Below, piece after piece: positions 8,598 through 18,686 of a stretch of 64,000 nucleotides of DNA (position 1 is its first letter; every line of letters starts with the position of its first letter). The DNA comes from an uncultured Gellertiella sp. (GTDB lineage Bacteria; Pseudomonadota; Alphaproteobacteria; Rhizobiales; Rhizobiaceae), in the NCBI RefSeq assembly GCF_963457605.1, contig NZ_OY735139.1, forward strand, positions 3,812,001 through 3,876,000, in the 5' to 3' direction. Under the pieces are notes generated by a model that saw only the letters and a list, made by a program, of their open reading frames with translations, did not search any database and was not told the DNA's origin. The position numbers were made by a program, and so were the translations under genes.

Positions 8598-11297
8598 TCA
8601 GGCTTTCCTGGTCTTTGCCGCTGTGGTCTTCGCCTTGGGCTTGGCAGTCGCAGCAGCGTTGGCGGGGGCCTTGGCCTTGGCGGCCCCGGCGGCATCTGCG
8701 GCCTTGGCCTTGGGAGCAGCCTTTGCCTTGGCGGGGGCCTTTGCCTTGGCTGCGGGCTTCTTGCCCGTTCCCGCCTTGCCTGCCTTGTCGGCAATCAGCA
8801 CCAGCGCCTGCTCGACGGTGAGCGCTGCCGGATCGGTGCCGCGCGGCAGGGTGGCGTTGATCTTGCCCCAGTTGACATAGGGGCCGAAGCGACCGTCGCG
8901 CACCGTCATGGCACCGCCATCCGGGTGATCGCCGAGTTCCTTGAGCGCCGTCGCCGCGCCGCGACCGCGTGCCCCGCCGCCATTCTTCTGCTTGTCGGCG
9001 ATAACGGCCACGGCCCGGTTCAGGCCAACGCTGAACACATCCTCGATGCTTTCAAGATTGGCATATTTGCCGTCATGCAGCAGGAAGGGTCCGTAGCGTC
9101 CCAGTCCCGATGAAATCATCTTGCCGTCTTCCGGATGGGCACCGATATCGCGCGGCAGCGACAGCAGCGCCAGCGCCTTTTCGATGTCGATATCGTCCGG
9201 CTTCCAGCCCTTGGGCAGCGACGAGCGCTTGGCATCCTTGGCCTCGCCGCGCTGTACATAGGGGCCGAAGCGGCCATTGCGCAGGGTGATCTGCTCGCCG
9301 GTGATCGCATCGGTGCCGAGCGCCTTCGGCTCGCTGAAGCCGGAATTCTCCGCCTCCGTCCCGCCGTCGCTGGACAGTTGCCGGGTGAAGTTGCAATCCG
9401 GATAGTTCGAGCAGCCGACAAAGGCGCCATATTTGCCGAGCTTCAGCGACAGGTTGCCGGTACCGCAGACCTGGCAGATGCGCGGATCGCTGCCATCCTC
9501 GCGCTTCGGGAAGACCAGCGGGGCCAGCGCCTCGTTCAGCGCGTCCAGCACATTGGTGACGCGCAGTTCCTTGGTGTCCTCGATCTGGGCGAAGAAATCC
9601 TTCCAGAAGTCCCGCAGCACATCCTTCCAGTTCAGCTCGCCTGCCGAAATCCGGTCGAGCTTCTCCTCCAGGTCGGCGGTGAAATCATATTCGACATATT
9701 TGTTGAAGAAATTTTCCAGAAAGGCGGTCACCAGCCGGCCCTTGGCCTGCGGCGTCAGCTTGCGCTTGTCGATGGTCACGTAATCGCGGTCGCGCAAGGT
9801 GGCGAGCGTTGCGGCATAGGTGGAGGGGCGACCGATGCCGAGTTCTTCCATCTTCTTGATCAGCGTCGCTTCCGAATAGCGCGGCGGCGGTTCGGTGAAA
9901 TGCTGGCTGGCATTGATCTTCTGGCGGGCGAGCGCCTCGCGGGCGTTGATCTCGGGCAGGCGGCCATCCTCGTCGCCATCGTCACTCTGCTCGCCATCTT
10001 CCTTCTGGTCCGTATAGGCGGCGATGAAGCCGTCAAAGCGGATGATCGAGCCGACGGCGCGAAGGCCGGCCTTGCCGCCCGGCGCGTCGGCCAGAATTTC
10101 GGCGGTGGTCCGTTCGATTTCGGCGGAAGCCATCTGGCTGGCAATGCCGCGCTTCCAGATCAGGTCATAGAGACGCTGCTGGTCCTGGTCCAGATAGGAG
10201 CGCACCTGATCCGGGGTGCGGTTGAAATCCGTGGGGCGGATCGCCTCATGGGCTTCCTGGGCATTCTTCGCCTTGGTCGAATAGAGGCGCGGCTTGTCGG
10301 GGCAGTAGCGGGCACCGAACTGCGCGCCAATGGCGAGACGGGCCGCGTCGATCGCTTCCGGGGCCATCTGCACGCCGTCGGTTCGCATATAGGTAATGAG
10401 ACCGGTGGTCTCGCCGCCGATATCGATGCCTTCGTAGAGCTTCTGGGCAATCTGCATGGTGCGGGAGGCGGAAAAGCCGAGCTTGGAGGACGCGGCCTGC
10501 TGCAGGGTGGAGGTGGTGAAGGGCGGTCCCGGATTGCGCCTGACGGGCTTGGCCTCGATGCTGTCGACCACATAGATCGCGGTTTCGAGCAGCGCCTTCA
10601 GGTCGCCGGCATCCTTGCCATTGGTGACAGTGTTCTTCTGCATCCGCTTGCCGTGGGCGCTGACAAGGCGGGCTTCGAATTCATCGCCGCGCGGGGTCTT
10701 CAAAAGCGCGGAAATCTGCCAATATTCCTCGCTGACGAAACGTTCGATTTCCGATTCCCGGTCGCAGACCAGCCGGAGCGCCACCGATTGCACCCGGCCC
10801 GCCGAACGGGCACCCGGCAGCTTTCGCCAGAGAACCGGGGAGAGATTGAAGCCGACGAGGTAATCGAGCGCGCGGCGGGCCAGATAGGCATCGACCAGCG
10901 GCCCGTCTATGTCGCGCGGATCCGCCATCGCATCGAGAACGGCCTTTTTGGTGATCGCATTGAAGACGACTCGCTTGACCGGCTTGTCGCCGATCACCCG
11001 CTTCTTTTTCAGGAGATCGAGCACATGCCAGGAAATGGCTTCGCCTTCGCGATCCGGGTCGGTTGCAAGAAACAGGCCGTCAGCGGACTTCATCGCGTCG
11101 GCAATATCTTTCATCCTCCTGGCGGAGGCGGCATCAACCTCCCAGAGCATTTCGAAATCCTGATCGGGCAGCACCGAGCCGTCCTTGGCGGGGAGATCAC
11201 GCACATGGCCAAACGATGCCAGAACCTTGTAGCCCGGTCCCAGATATTTATTGATTGTCTTGGCCTTTGCAGGCGACTCCACCACAACTACATTCAT
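8598..11297 (-). CDS. topA: DNA topoisomerase I
   Basis: 899 residues. The TOPRIM domain opens with M-N-V-V-V-V-E-S-P-A-K-A-K and contains D-P-D-R-E-G-E (about residue 85). The catalytic tyrosine is in I-T-Y-M-R-T-D-G (about residue 305). After the core come a four-cysteine zinc ribbon (C-Q-V-C ... C-S-N-Y-P-D-C, about 595-625) and two further topoisomerase-C repeats, then a Lys/Ala/Pro-rich histone-H1-like tail of about 55 residues. It relaxes negative supercoils. A longer in-frame reading upstream lacks family similarity, so the ATG at M-N-V-V-V-V is used. Confidence 0.96.
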   Translation of the reverse strand: MNVVVVESPAKAKTINKYLGPGYKVLASFGHVRDLPAKDGSVLPDQDFEMLWEVDAASARRMKDIADAMKSADGLFLATDPDREGEAISWHVLDLLKKKRVIGDKPVKRVVFNAITKKAVLDAMADPRDIDGPLVDAYLARRALDYLVGFNLSPVLWRKLPGARSAGRVQSVALRLVCDRESEIERFVSEEYWQISALLKTPRGDEFEARLVSAHGKRMQKNTVTNGKDAGDLKALLETAIYVVDSIEAKPVRRNPGPPFTTSTLQQAASSKLGFSASRTMQIAQKLYEGIDIGGETTGLITYMRTDGVQMAPEAIDAARLAIGAQFGARYCPDKPRLYSTKAKNAQEAHEAIRPTDFNRTPDQVRSYLDQDQQRLYDLIWKRGIASQMASAEIERTTAEILADAPGGKAGLRAVGSIIRFDGFIAAYTDQKEDGEQSDDGDEDGRLPEINAREALARQKINASQHFTEPPPRYSEATLIKKMEELGIGRPSTYAATLATLRDRDYVTIDKRKLTPQAKGRLVTAFLENFFNKYVEYDFTADLEEKLDRISAGELNWKDVLRDFWKDFFAQIEDTKELRVTNVLDALNEALAPLVFPKREDGSDPRICQVCGTGNLSLKLGKYGAFVGCSNYPDCNFTRQLSSDGGTEAENSGFSEPKALGTDAITGEQITLRNGRFGPYVQRGEAKDAKRSSLPKGWKPDDIDIEKALALLSLPRDIGAHPEDGKMISSGLGRYGPFLLHDGKYANLESIEDVFSVGLNRAVAVIADKQKNGGGARGRGAATALKELGDHPDGGAMTVRDGRFGPYVNWGKINATLPRGTDPAALTVEQALVLIADKAGKAGTGKKPAAKAKAPAKAKAAPKAKAADAAGAAKAKAPANAAATAKPKAKTTAAKTRKA

Positions 11298-11554
11298 CGT
11301 GTTTCTCTTACCGTCCGAGGTCGCTTCCCATATGCCGCAGGAAACAGGTGCAGATGCCGGACTCCGGCATTTCGACATGGACAGTGATTTGCCCGGGGTC
11401 AAGAGGGAAACATCAATTAGTTGGCTGCAACGGTCCGCAACTATAAGCGGAGATAATTATATCTTGCAATTCTAAATAAATGACATAACCTGTGTAGCGT
11501 GCAGATGCGGGCCAGAGAATGCCTGCCGGGCAATGTGCCAAACAGGAAAAAACC

Positions 11555-11737
11555 ATGGTTGCCAAACTCGAACGAATAGCGATTGTTACTAAAAAGGCCA
11601 CTGAAAAAGTTGAATTCGTGCAGCAGATGCTTGGCCAACTGGCCCAGGTCGCCCGAGCGGAACAAGAGGACATGCTCGGTTACCTGATCGACATGGCCTA
11701 TGAAGAAGCCGGGGACGCCTTGAAGCGGCGAAACTGA
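11555..11737 (+). CDS. Small conserved hypothetical protein
   Basis: 60 residues, predicted largely helical and amphipathic (M-V-A-K-L-E-R-I-A-I-V-T-K-K then E-F-V-Q-Q-M-L-G-Q-L-A-Q-V). No signal peptide, membrane segment or cysteine. ATG 11555 follows CAGGAAAAAACC, a good ribosome-binding site; an upstream ATG at 11519 is not preceded by one. The gene stands alone between divergent topA and the convergent end of dprA. No family was recognised. Confidence 0.6.
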   Translation: MVAKLERIAIVTKKATEKVEFVQQMLGQLAQVARAEQEDMLGYLIDMAYEEAGDALKRRN

Positions 11738-11764
11738 GCTTGCAGGGGTGTGACGATCCCTGCC

Positions 11765-12940
11765 TCATGACCGGGTGTCGAACAGCGAGGGACCCATGGC
11801 CAGTGACACCATGCCGCCGGGATGCCGGTGCAGTTTGCCGGCAATATCCAGTTCCAGCAGCACGAGATAGACATCGGGTGCGGCAATGCCGGTATGGCGG
11901 ATGATATCGTCCACATCCACCGGCGTCGGCCCGAGCGCACTGACGATCCGGCCGCGGTCGGTTTCATCGGGCGGTGGCAGCATCGGCCGTTCCCCCTCCA
12001 GTGGCGGTTCGCGCAGGTCTGCGGCGGGAAACAGTCCGGTACCGGCCAGCGGTGCCAGGGCGTCAATAAGGTCGGCGGGCTCGGTGACCATGATCGCGCC
12101 CTCCTTCAGCAGGCCATTGGTGCCCTGGCAGCGTGGATCGAGGGGCGAGCCCGGTACGGCAAACACCAGCCGCCCCGCTTCGCCCGCCAGCCGCGCCGTA
12201 ATCAGGGAGCCAGAACGGGTCGCCGCTTCCACCACCAGCACACCGAGCCCGATGCCGGCAATCAGCCGGTTGCGGCGCGGAAAATCGCGGGCGCGGGGCT
12301 CCCAGCCGAACGGCATCTCGCTGACCGCAAGCCCGTTGCCGTTCCAGATCTCCTCCAGCAGGCCAATGTTTTCCGGCGGGTAGGGACGATCGAGCCCGCC
12401 CGCCATGGCGGCAATCGTTCCGGTGTCGAGACTGGCGCGATGGGCGGCCTGGTCGATGCCGCGCGCCAGGCCGGAGACGATGGCATAGCCGCTGCGGCCC
12501 ACTTCCCGGCACAGATGGGCGGCGAATTTGCAGCCGGAAATCGAGGCGTTGCGGGCGCCGACCACGCCCAGCGCGGGCAGGGCGGTCACATCCGCATTGC
12601 CCTTGATGGCCAGCAGCGGCGGCGCGCCGTCGATCTGGCGCAGCGCATGGGGATAGTCCGCCTCGCCAATGCCGATGAACCGTGCGCCAAAACGGGCGGC
12701 GGTCTCCAGTTCCGCCTCGGCTTCCGCCCGGCTGGCAATGCGGATGGCGCGGGTACTGCCGCCCCGGCGTGACAGTTCGGGCAGGGCGTCGATGGCCTTT
12801 TCGGCGGAACCGAAATGGTTGATCAGGTCGCGAAAGGTGGAGGGGCCGACATTGTCACTGCGGATCAGGCGAAGCCAGGCGATTTTTTGTCTTTCCGAAA
12901 GCGCGATCCCTTTTCGTCCTGCGCTCTCGGCCCCTGTCAT
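11765..12940 (-). CDS. dprA: DNA processing protein DprA
   Basis: 391 residues. An N-terminal SAM-like helical part is followed by the Rossmann-type DprA core: G-V-V-G-A-R-N-A-S (about 125), V-S-G-L-A-R-G-I-D (about 160) and [10 protein letters not shown] (about 215). A C-terminal winged-helix DprA domain occupies the last 65 residues ([10 protein letters not shown]). DprA binds incoming single-stranded DNA and loads RecA during natural transformation. The ATG overlaps the plsY stop (ATGA), linking it to the pyrB-pyrC'-plsY-dprA unit. Confidence 0.95.
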   Translation of the reverse strand: MTGAESAGRKGIALSERQKIAWLRLIRSDNVGPSTFRDLINHFGSAEKAIDALPELSRRGGSTRAIRIASRAEAEAELETAARFGARFIGIGEADYPHALRQIDGAPPLLAIKGNADVTALPALGVVGARNASISGCKFAAHLCREVGRSGYAIVSGLARGIDQAAHRASLDTGTIAAMAGGLDRPYPPENIGLLEEIWNGNGLAVSEMPFGWEPRARDFPRRNRLIAGIGLGVLVVEAATRSGSLITARLAGEAGRLVFAVPGSPLDPRCQGTNGLLKEGAIMVTEPADLIDALAPLAGTGLFPAADLREPPLEGERPMLPPPDETDRGRIVSALGPTPVDVDDIIRHTGIAAPDVYLVLLELDIAGKLHRHPGGMVSLAMGPSLFDTRS

Positions 12941-13554
12941 CCCTTGTCCCCAATCTTGCTCTCGGTGCCGAGAATCAGGCGCTCGATATTCGGCTTGTGC
13001 TTCCACCAGGTGATGATGGTCAGAAGCGCCATGGCCAAAGCCATTTCAGGCCTTCCTAATATCCACATTGCCACCGGAATGACAAGGGTCGCGGTGAGCG
13101 CCGAGAGCGAGGAATAGCGGCTGAGCTTTGCCATCGACAGCCAGACGATGCCGAACACCAGCACCATCACCGGCATCAGGCCGAGGAGCACGCCGATATA
13201 GGTGGCCACCCCCTTGCCGCCTTTGAACCCGAGCCAGACGGGAAACAGATGGCCGAGAAAGGCCGCCACCCCGGCGAGGATCGCGGCACCCGGACCAAAT
13301 GCGGCCCCGGCAAGCAGCACCGGCGCGGTGCCCTTGAAGGCATCGAGCAGCAGGGTGGCAAGCGCCAGTTTCCTGTTGCCGGTACGCAGCACATTGGTGG
13401 CCCCGATATTGCCCGAGCCGACGCTCCTGATGTCGCCAAGCCCGGCCATCCGGGTCAGAAGCAGGCCGAAGGGAATGGAGCCCAGCAGATAGCCGAGCGC
13501 AAGCGCGCCCGCGAGCGGGCCGGCACCGATCATAAACAGGCTGAGGTCAGGCAT
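12937..13554 (-). CDS. plsY: Acyl-phosphate:glycerol-3-phosphate acyltransferase PlsY
   Basis: 205 residues with five or more membrane helices. The three PlsY motifs are present: G-S-G-N-I-G-A-T-N (about 48), F-K-G-G-K-G-V-A-T (about 110) and the final segment with W-K-H-K-P-N-I-E-R. PlsY transfers the acyl group of acyl-phosphate to the sn-1 position of glycerol-3-phosphate in the first step of phospholipid synthesis at the inner membrane. It lies 24 bases downstream of pyrC' and overlaps dprA. Confidence 0.95.
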   Translation of the reverse strand: MPDLSLFMIGAGPLAGALALGYLLGSIPFGLLLTRMAGLGDIRSVGSGNIGATNVLRTGNRKLALATLLLDAFKGTAPVLLAGAAFGPGAAILAGVAAFLGHLFPVWLGFKGGKGVATYIGVLLGLMPVMVLVFGIVWLSMAKLSRYSSLSALTATLVIPVAMWILGRPEMALAMALLTIITWWKHKPNIERLILGTESKIGDKG

Positions 13555-13578
13555 CGCTCATCTCCAGCGCAAGGAAGT

Positions 13579-14880
13579 TCAGGCGGGCGTCCGGCTGAGG
13601 GAAAACACCTTCCGGCCATTCACATAGGTCGCGACCGCGCGGCCACTGAAACGGGAATTGTCGAAAGGCGTATTCTTGGAGCGGGACAGGAGCTGATCCT
13701 TGGAGACGAACCAGGGTTCGTCAAGGTCCACCAGCGCAATATCCGCCCGCGCCCCCGGTTTCAGTGTTCCGGCATCGAGCCCGAAGATCGCGGCAGGCCG
13801 CGTCGACATCGCATCGATCAGCCGCATCAGGCCGACATCGCCGCTGTGGTGCAGGCGGAGCGCTGCCGCCAGCATGGTTTCGAGCCCGACGGCCCCGTCG
13901 GCGGCATCGGCAAAGGGCAGCCGCTTGGTGTCGACATCCTGCGGATCATGCGAGGAGACGATGATGTCGATGCTGCCATCGGCAAGCGCTTCCACCATCG
14001 CCATCCGGTCGTCCTCGCCGCGCAGCGGCGGCGACAGCTTGAAGAAGGTGCGGTATTCGCCGATGTCGTTCTCGTTCAGCGTCAGGTGATTGATCGAGAT
14101 CCCGGCGGTGACATTCGCGCCCCGGCTGCGGGCAAGGCGCATCGCCTCCGCCGATTCCGGCACCGAAATCTTGGCGGCGTGGTAGCGGGCGCGGGTGAGG
14201 CTTGCCAGCCGCAGGTCGCGCTCGAGCGGCAGGATTTCCGCCTCTTTCGGGATGCCGGACAGGCCGAGCCAGCTGGCAAGCAGCCCCTCGTTCATCACGC
14301 CATTGGCTCCGAGATAGCGGTCCCGGGTTTCAAGCGCGATCACCGCATCGAATTCGCGCGCATAGGTCATTGCCCGGCGCAGCAATTGCGTATCGTGGAT
14401 CGGCTCGCGGCCATTGGTAAAGGCAACGGCCCCGGCTTGCCTCAGCAGGCCGAATTCCGTCATCTCTCCACCCATGAGGCCACGGGTGAGGGCGGCTGCC
14501 GGATAGACATGCACATCCGCCTTGTCGCGGGCGGTCTTCAGCACATATTCGACCAGCGCGATGTCATCGATGACAGGATCGGTATCGGGCATGGTGATGA
14601 AGGAGGTGACGCCGCCTGCGGCAGCGGCACGGCTTGCTGACGCAATCGTCTCGCGATGCTCGCCACCCGGTTCGCCGGTAAAGACCCGCGCATCGACCAG
14701 ACCGGGAATGGCGACGAGGCCGGTGCAGTCGACCACCTCGGCCCCTTCGGGAATGCCCTGGTTCAGGGCGTCGCGACCTGCCGCAGCAATCCGCCCGTCG
14801 CGGATGAGGATCGCGCCGGTTTCATCCAGATTGCGGGAGGGATCGATGATTCTGGCATTGTGGAGAAGGGTCGTGGTCAT
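13579..14880 (-). CDS. pyrC': PyrC', dihydroorotase-like protein without metal ligands
   Basis: 433 residues with the whole amidohydrolase fold of type I dihydroorotases, ending in the usual G[11 protein letters not shown] beta-sandwich. The zinc site is lost: the normal D-x-H-x-H-L-R is D-A-R-V-F-T-G (about 62-68), the H-C-E-D region is E-T-R-D, A-H-x-S is A-K-I-S, and the catalytic D-H-A-P-H is S-H-D-P-Q. In Pseudomonas such pseudo-dihydroorotases do not catalyse but are needed for aspartate transcarbamoylase assembly. The four-base overlap with pyrB fits a structural role; an active dihydroorotase should be elsewhere. Confidence 0.9.
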   Translation of the reverse strand: MTTTLLHNARIIDPSRNLDETGAILIRDGRIAAAGRDALNQGIPEGAEVVDCTGLVAIPGLVDARVFTGEPGGEHRETIASASRAAAAGGVTSFITMPDTDPVIDDIALVEYVLKTARDKADVHVYPAAALTRGLMGGEMTEFGLLRQAGAVAFTNGREPIHDTQLLRRAMTYAREFDAVIALETRDRYLGANGVMNEGLLASWLGLSGIPKEAEILPLERDLRLASLTRARYHAAKISVPESAEAMRLARSRGANVTAGISINHLTLNENDIGEYRTFFKLSPPLRGEDDRMAMVEALADGSIDIIVSSHDPQDVDTKRLPFADAADGAVGLETMLAAALRLHHSGDVGLMRLIDAMSTRPAAIFGLDAGTLKPGARADIALVDLDEPWFVSKDQLLSRSKNTPFDNSRFSGRAVATYVNGRKVFSLSRTPA

Positions 14881-15818
14881 GCGCGCGCTCCTCCGTTTGC
14901 CGAAACCAGCAGCGTCTCCATCACCGCCATGCGCACCGCGACCCCCATTTCCACCTGTTGTTCGATGACGCTTTGCGGGCCGTCGGCGATATCCGAGGCA
15001 ATCTCGACGCCCCGGTTCATCGGGCCGGGATGCATGACAAGCGCATCCGGCTTGGCGACGGCGAGTTTTTCCGCGTCGAGACCGTAATAATGAAAATATT
15101 CACGCACCGACGGCACGAAGGAGCCGGACATGCGCTCGCGCTGCAGGCGCAGCATCATCACCACATCGGCCCCCTTCAGGCCTTCTTCCATCCTGTGGAA
15201 AACCTCGACGCTCATGTCGGCAATGCCTGCGGGAAGCAGGGTTGCGGGCGCGACGACGCGGACGCGGGCACCCATGGTGTTGAGCAGCAGGATATTCGAC
15301 CGCGCCACCCGCGAATGCAGCACGTCGCCGCAGATTGCCACCGTGATGCCGGAGAGCCGTCCCTTGATGCGCCGGATGGTCAGCGCGTCGAGCAGAGCCT
15401 GGGTCGGATGTTCATGCGCGCCGTCGCCGGCATTGATCACCGAGCAGGAGACTTTCTGGGCCAGCAGCGCCGCCGCGCCCGCCGAGCCATGTCGCACCAC
15501 CAGTACATCGGGGCGCATGGCGTTCAGCGTCATCGCGGTGTCGATCAGGGTTTCGCCCTTCTTCACCGAGGAATTGCCGACCGACATGTTCATCACATCG
15601 GCACCGAGCCGCTTGCCCGCCAGTTCGAAGGAGGACTGGGTGCGGGTCGAGGCTTCGAAAAACAGGTTGATCTGCGTCAGGCCGCGCAGCGTCGTGGTCT
15701 TCTTTTCCCGCTGCCGGCTGATCTTGACGGCCTCGTCGGCACGGTCGAGCAAAAGCTCGATGTCCGGGGGCGTCAGGCCCTTGATGCCAAGCAGATGGCG
15801 GTGGGGAAAATGGACCAT
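14877..15818 (-). CDS. pyrB: Aspartate carbamoyltransferase catalytic subunit
   Basis: 313 residues. The carbamoyl-phosphate loop S-T-R-T-Q-S-S-F-E (about 58) and the aspartate-binding H-P-T-Q-A-L-L-D (about 138) and later L-R-L-Q-R-E-R segments are all visible. It makes N-carbamoyl-aspartate in pyrimidine synthesis. No pyrI is present nearby, and the gene overlaps pyrC', so a PyrB-PyrC' dodecamer of the Pseudomonas type is expected. Confidence 0.95.
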   Translation of the reverse strand: MVHFPHRHLLGIKGLTPPDIELLLDRADEAVKISRQREKKTTTLRGLTQINLFFEASTRTQSSFELAGKRLGADVMNMSVGNSSVKKGETLIDTAMTLNAMRPDVLVVRHGSAGAAALLAQKVSCSVINAGDGAHEHPTQALLDALTIRRIKGRLSGITVAICGDVLHSRVARSNILLLNTMGARVRVVAPATLLPAGIADMSVEVFHRMEEGLKGADVVMMLRLQRERMSGSFVPSVREYFHYYGLDAEKLAVAKPDALVMHPGPMNRGVEIASDIADGPQSVIEQQVEMGVAVRMAVMETLLVSANGGARA

Positions 15819-16034
15819 GGACCTGTCCTCCGCTGAAGGTTCGCCGCTCTATAGAGCAAAGTGTTTTCAAAGGAAACTGTCTCTCGCCGTAAAGCATTGG
15901 TTGTCCTCCATTGCCATTCCGGGCCGTTGCCGCAGGGAAGTCGGACGCTCCCGGTCGCCGTGGTTGCCATCTTTCCCCCGGCATGCAAAACCATGGCCAG
16001 AGACACGAAGAACCGCAGGATCCAGAACGCCGCC

Positions 16035-17675
16035 ATGCCCGATCCGTTTGCCGCCCTGAACCAGCCGAAGCCCTGGACCGGGATCAACGCCTACCGCTCC
16101 GATCCGCTGATCGTCGACCTCACGGCGACGATGCCGCGTGGCGTGCGCGAGGATTTCGACCAGATCGGCCGCTATGTCACCTCGCATGAGGCGCAGGAAC
16201 TGGCGCGGATGGCCAATCGCAACGCGCCGGAACTGCGCAGCCATGGCATGCGGGGCGAACGGCTCGATGTCGTCGATTTTCACCCCGCCTGGCACGCGCT
16301 GATGCGCCGCTCGATGGGCTCGGGCCTGCATGCCTCGGTCTGGGAGCGCGACGCCGATCCCGATGCACGGGGGATGTCGCACAAGGTGCGGGCGGTGCGC
16401 TTCTTTCTGACGGCGCAGCTCGAATGCGGCCATCTCGCCGCGATGACCTCGACCAGCGCCTCGATTGCCGCCCTGGTGGCCAATGGCGCGGTGCAGCGCG
16501 AATGGGCGCCGAAAATCCTCGGGCGCAAATATGATCCGGCCAACAAGCCTGCGATGCAGAAATCCGCCGTCACCATCGGCATGGGCCTGACCGAGAAGCA
16601 GGGCGGTTCGGACCTGCGGACGCTGTCCAGTGCGGCGGAACGTGTGGGCAAGGGCATCTACCGGCTTTCCGGCCACAAATGGTTTCTCTCCGCGCCGATG
16701 AGTGATGCCTTCGTGATGCTGGCGCAGACCGGCGAGGGTCTCGGCTGTTTCCTGGTGCCGCGCCTGCTGGAGGACGGCACCGCCAATGGCCTGCATTTCC
16801 AGCGGCTGAAGGACAAGGTCGGCAACCGCTCGAATGCCTCGGCGGAGGTGGAGTTCAGCGGCAGTTTCGGCTATCTGCTGGGTGCGCCCGACGAGGGCGT
16901 GCGCACCATTCTCGACATGGTGACGCTGACCAGGCTCGATGGCGCGCTCGCCTCGGCGGGCATCATGCGTGCCTCGCTGGCCGAGGCGGTGCATCACAGC
17001 CGCGAAAGGCTGGTCTTCGGCAAGACCCTGATCAGCCAGCCGCTGATGACCCGGGTTCTGGCCGACATGGCGCTCGATGTCGCGGCGGCGACCGCCCTTT
17101 CCCTGCGGCTGGCTGAGGCCTTCGACCGGGCCCCGGCCAATCCGGAAGAGGCGGCCTATGCCCGGATCATGACCCCCGTCACCCGCTACTGGTGCAGCAA
17201 GATCGCCCCGGCGCTGATCGGCGAGGCGATGGAATGCATCGGCGGCAGCGGTTATGTCGAGGACCGGCCGATTGCCCGCCATTACCGGGAAGCCCCCGTC
17301 AACGCGATCTGGGAAGGCTCCGGCAATGTCATGGCGCTCGACCTGATGCGGGTGCTGGAGCGGGGGCGCGGCCTGTTCGAACCGCTGCTGCAGGGAATTG
17401 CCCGCGACCTCGGTCCCTCAGGGCGCAAGACCGTCGACGTGCTGCGTGCCGCGATGGCCGTCTGCGACCGCGACGAAGGAGCCGGGCGGTTCCTGATCGA
17501 ACAGCTGGCCCTGGCCGCTGCTGCTGCCGAGCTGTGCCGGATCGGGGCGGGCAAGATCGCCGATGCCTTTGTCGAGACACGGCTTGGCAGCGGCTGGCGC
17601 TCCAGCTATGGCATGCTCGATAGCCGCTTCGATGCGGGCTATATCGTCGATCTGCTCTATCCCCCTTCGGCCTGA
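16035..17675 (+). CDS. aidB: AidB-like acyl-CoA dehydrogenase
   Basis: 546 residues from the chosen ATG, close to E. coli AidB (541). The order is AidB-like: an N-terminal N-Q-P-K-P-W segment, the R-R-L-D-V-V-D-F-H-P-A-W-H stretch, G-M-G-L-T-E-K-Q-G-G-S-D (about 185), L-K-D-K-V-G-N-R-S-N-A-S (about 265) and W-E-G-S-G-N-V-M (about 435). The fold is an FAD-dependent acyl-CoA dehydrogenase; AidB in E. coli belongs to the adaptive response to DNA alkylation and binds DNA, though its reaction is unsettled. An earlier in-frame ATG at 15993 is possible. Confidence 0.88.
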   Translation: MPDPFAALNQPKPWTGINAYRSDPLIVDLTATMPRGVREDFDQIGRYVTSHEAQELARMANRNAPELRSHGMRGERLDVVDFHPAWHALMRRSMGSGLHASVWERDADPDARGMSHKVRAVRFFLTAQLECGHLAAMTSTSASIAALVANGAVQREWAPKILGRKYDPANKPAMQKSAVTIGMGLTEKQGGSDLRTLSSAAERVGKGIYRLSGHKWFLSAPMSDAFVMLAQTGEGLGCFLVPRLLEDGTANGLHFQRLKDKVGNRSNASAEVEFSGSFGYLLGAPDEGVRTILDMVTLTRLDGALASAGIMRASLAEAVHHSRERLVFGKTLISQPLMTRVLADMALDVAAATALSLRLAEAFDRAPANPEEAAYARIMTPVTRYWCSKIAPALIGEAMECIGGSGYVEDRPIARHYREAPVNAIWEGSGNVMALDLMRVLERGRGLFEPLLQGIARDLGPSGRKTVDVLRAAMAVCDRDEGAGRFLIEQLALAAAAAELCRIGAGKIADAFVETRLGSGWRSSYGMLDSRFDAGYIVDLLYPPSA

Positions 17676-17760
17676 CCGATATTTCTCATAACTGCTTGAT
17701 ATCCCTGGCTCCGCCCTCTAATCACCGCGCGGTGACATCGGGGGATTCGGGGGCGGCGGT

Positions 17761-18393
17761 ATGGAATCGACAGTGGGTGAGGGCATGGTCAGGCCGGTGC
17801 GCGACCGGCAGGCGACCGAGGCACGCATTCTTCAGGCAGGCAAGACCGTGCTGGCGGAAGATGGTTTCAAGGTCTTCGGCATCAATGCGGTCGCCCGTCG
17901 GGCCGGGTGCGACAAGCAGCTGATCTACCGCTATTTCGGCGGGCTCGACGGCCTGATGGAAGCCATCGGCGGCGATCTCGGCAGCTGGGTGAAGGACAAT
18001 ATCCCCGATGATTCCGGCGGCATGTTCCTGCTGACCTATGGGGACCTGATCGAGAGGCTGGCGCTGCTGTTTCTCGATGCGCTCCGGGCCGATCCGCTGG
18101 TGCGCCAGATTGCCGCCTGGGAACTCGCCGAGGAAAGCGAGCAGGTGCGCCGTCTGTCGGAGGCCCGTTCGAAAGCCCTGATCGGCTGGATCGAGCGGAT
18201 GCGCGGCAGCATGACACCGCCAAAGGGCATCGACACCGTCGTGGTCAACGGCATCCTGTTGGCCGCCATCCAGCAGCTGGTGCTGGCCTCCGTCACCTCG
18301 GGCCGCTTTGCAGGCGTGGCGCTGAAGTCGGAGAAGGACTGGGACAAGGTCCGCCAGTCGCTGAAGCGCATCATTCGCGGCATCTATAGCTGA
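17761..18393 (+). CDS. TetR/AcrR family transcriptional regulator
   Basis: 210 residues. The N-terminal helix-turn-helix (about 20-66) reads A-V-A-R-R-A-G-C-D-K-Q-L-I-Y-R-Y-F-G, the TetR hallmark, followed by a helical ligand domain. It is 85 bases after the AidB-like gene on the same strand and may regulate it or itself; no clear palindromic operator was found in the short spacer. Ligand unknown. A second ATG at 17785 is also possible. Confidence 0.88.
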   Translation: MESTVGEGMVRPVRDRQATEARILQAGKTVLAEDGFKVFGINAVARRAGCDKQLIYRYFGGLDGLMEAIGGDLGSWVKDNIPDDSGGMFLLTYGDLIERLALLFLDALRADPLVRQIAAWELAEESEQVRRLSEARSKALIGWIERMRGSMTPPKGIDTVVVNGILLAAIQQLVLASVTSGRFAGVALKSEKDWDKVRQSLKRIIRGIYS

Positions 18394-18494
18394 TTTCTGA
18401 CGGTGCGGGGCAGGTTACCCACAGGGGGGCGCCCGGCATTAACCATAGCGCCGACTTTCCGTTGCGCGGACCAGCCGAAGGGTAGAGATTGGGC

Positions 18495-18509
18495 TTAACA
18501 AATTATTAA
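18495..18509 (+). promoter_or_regulatory. CtrA-type binding site
   Basis: An exact TTAA-N7-TTAA match (TTAACAAATTATTAA, followed by C), the consensus bound by the cell-cycle regulator CtrA in alphaproteobacteria. It lies 15 bases before the ATG of the first of two small membrane-protein genes. A further half-site, ATTAACC, occurs about 60 bases upstream. Confidence 0.55.
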
Positions 18510-18524
18510 CCATGGTGTTCCGGC

Positions 18525-18686
18525 ATGTCCGAGAGAAATGTGCTTCTCAGTGTCTGCGTGCTGTTCTTTGCCGCTCTGGCCAAGGATATCGCAGTCCCTG
18601 CCGCCGTCTTGACCGCCCTTGCCTGTCTGCGCTGGCTTGTGAGCCGCGTTCCTGCCCCGCCTGCGATGAAAGGTATCACCCCATGA
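18525..18686 (+). CDS. Small membrane protein, 53 aa
   Basis: Starts M-S-E-R-N-V-L-L-S and has one long hydrophobic stretch broken by K-D (about residues 6-40). Its stop overlaps the ATG of the next gene (ATGA), which is the main argument that it is real, since the ribosome-binding site is weak. No family recognised. It sits directly behind the CtrA-type site. Confidence 0.5.
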   Translation: MSERNVLLSVCVLFFAALAKDIAVPAAVLTALACLRWLVSRVPAPPAMKGITP

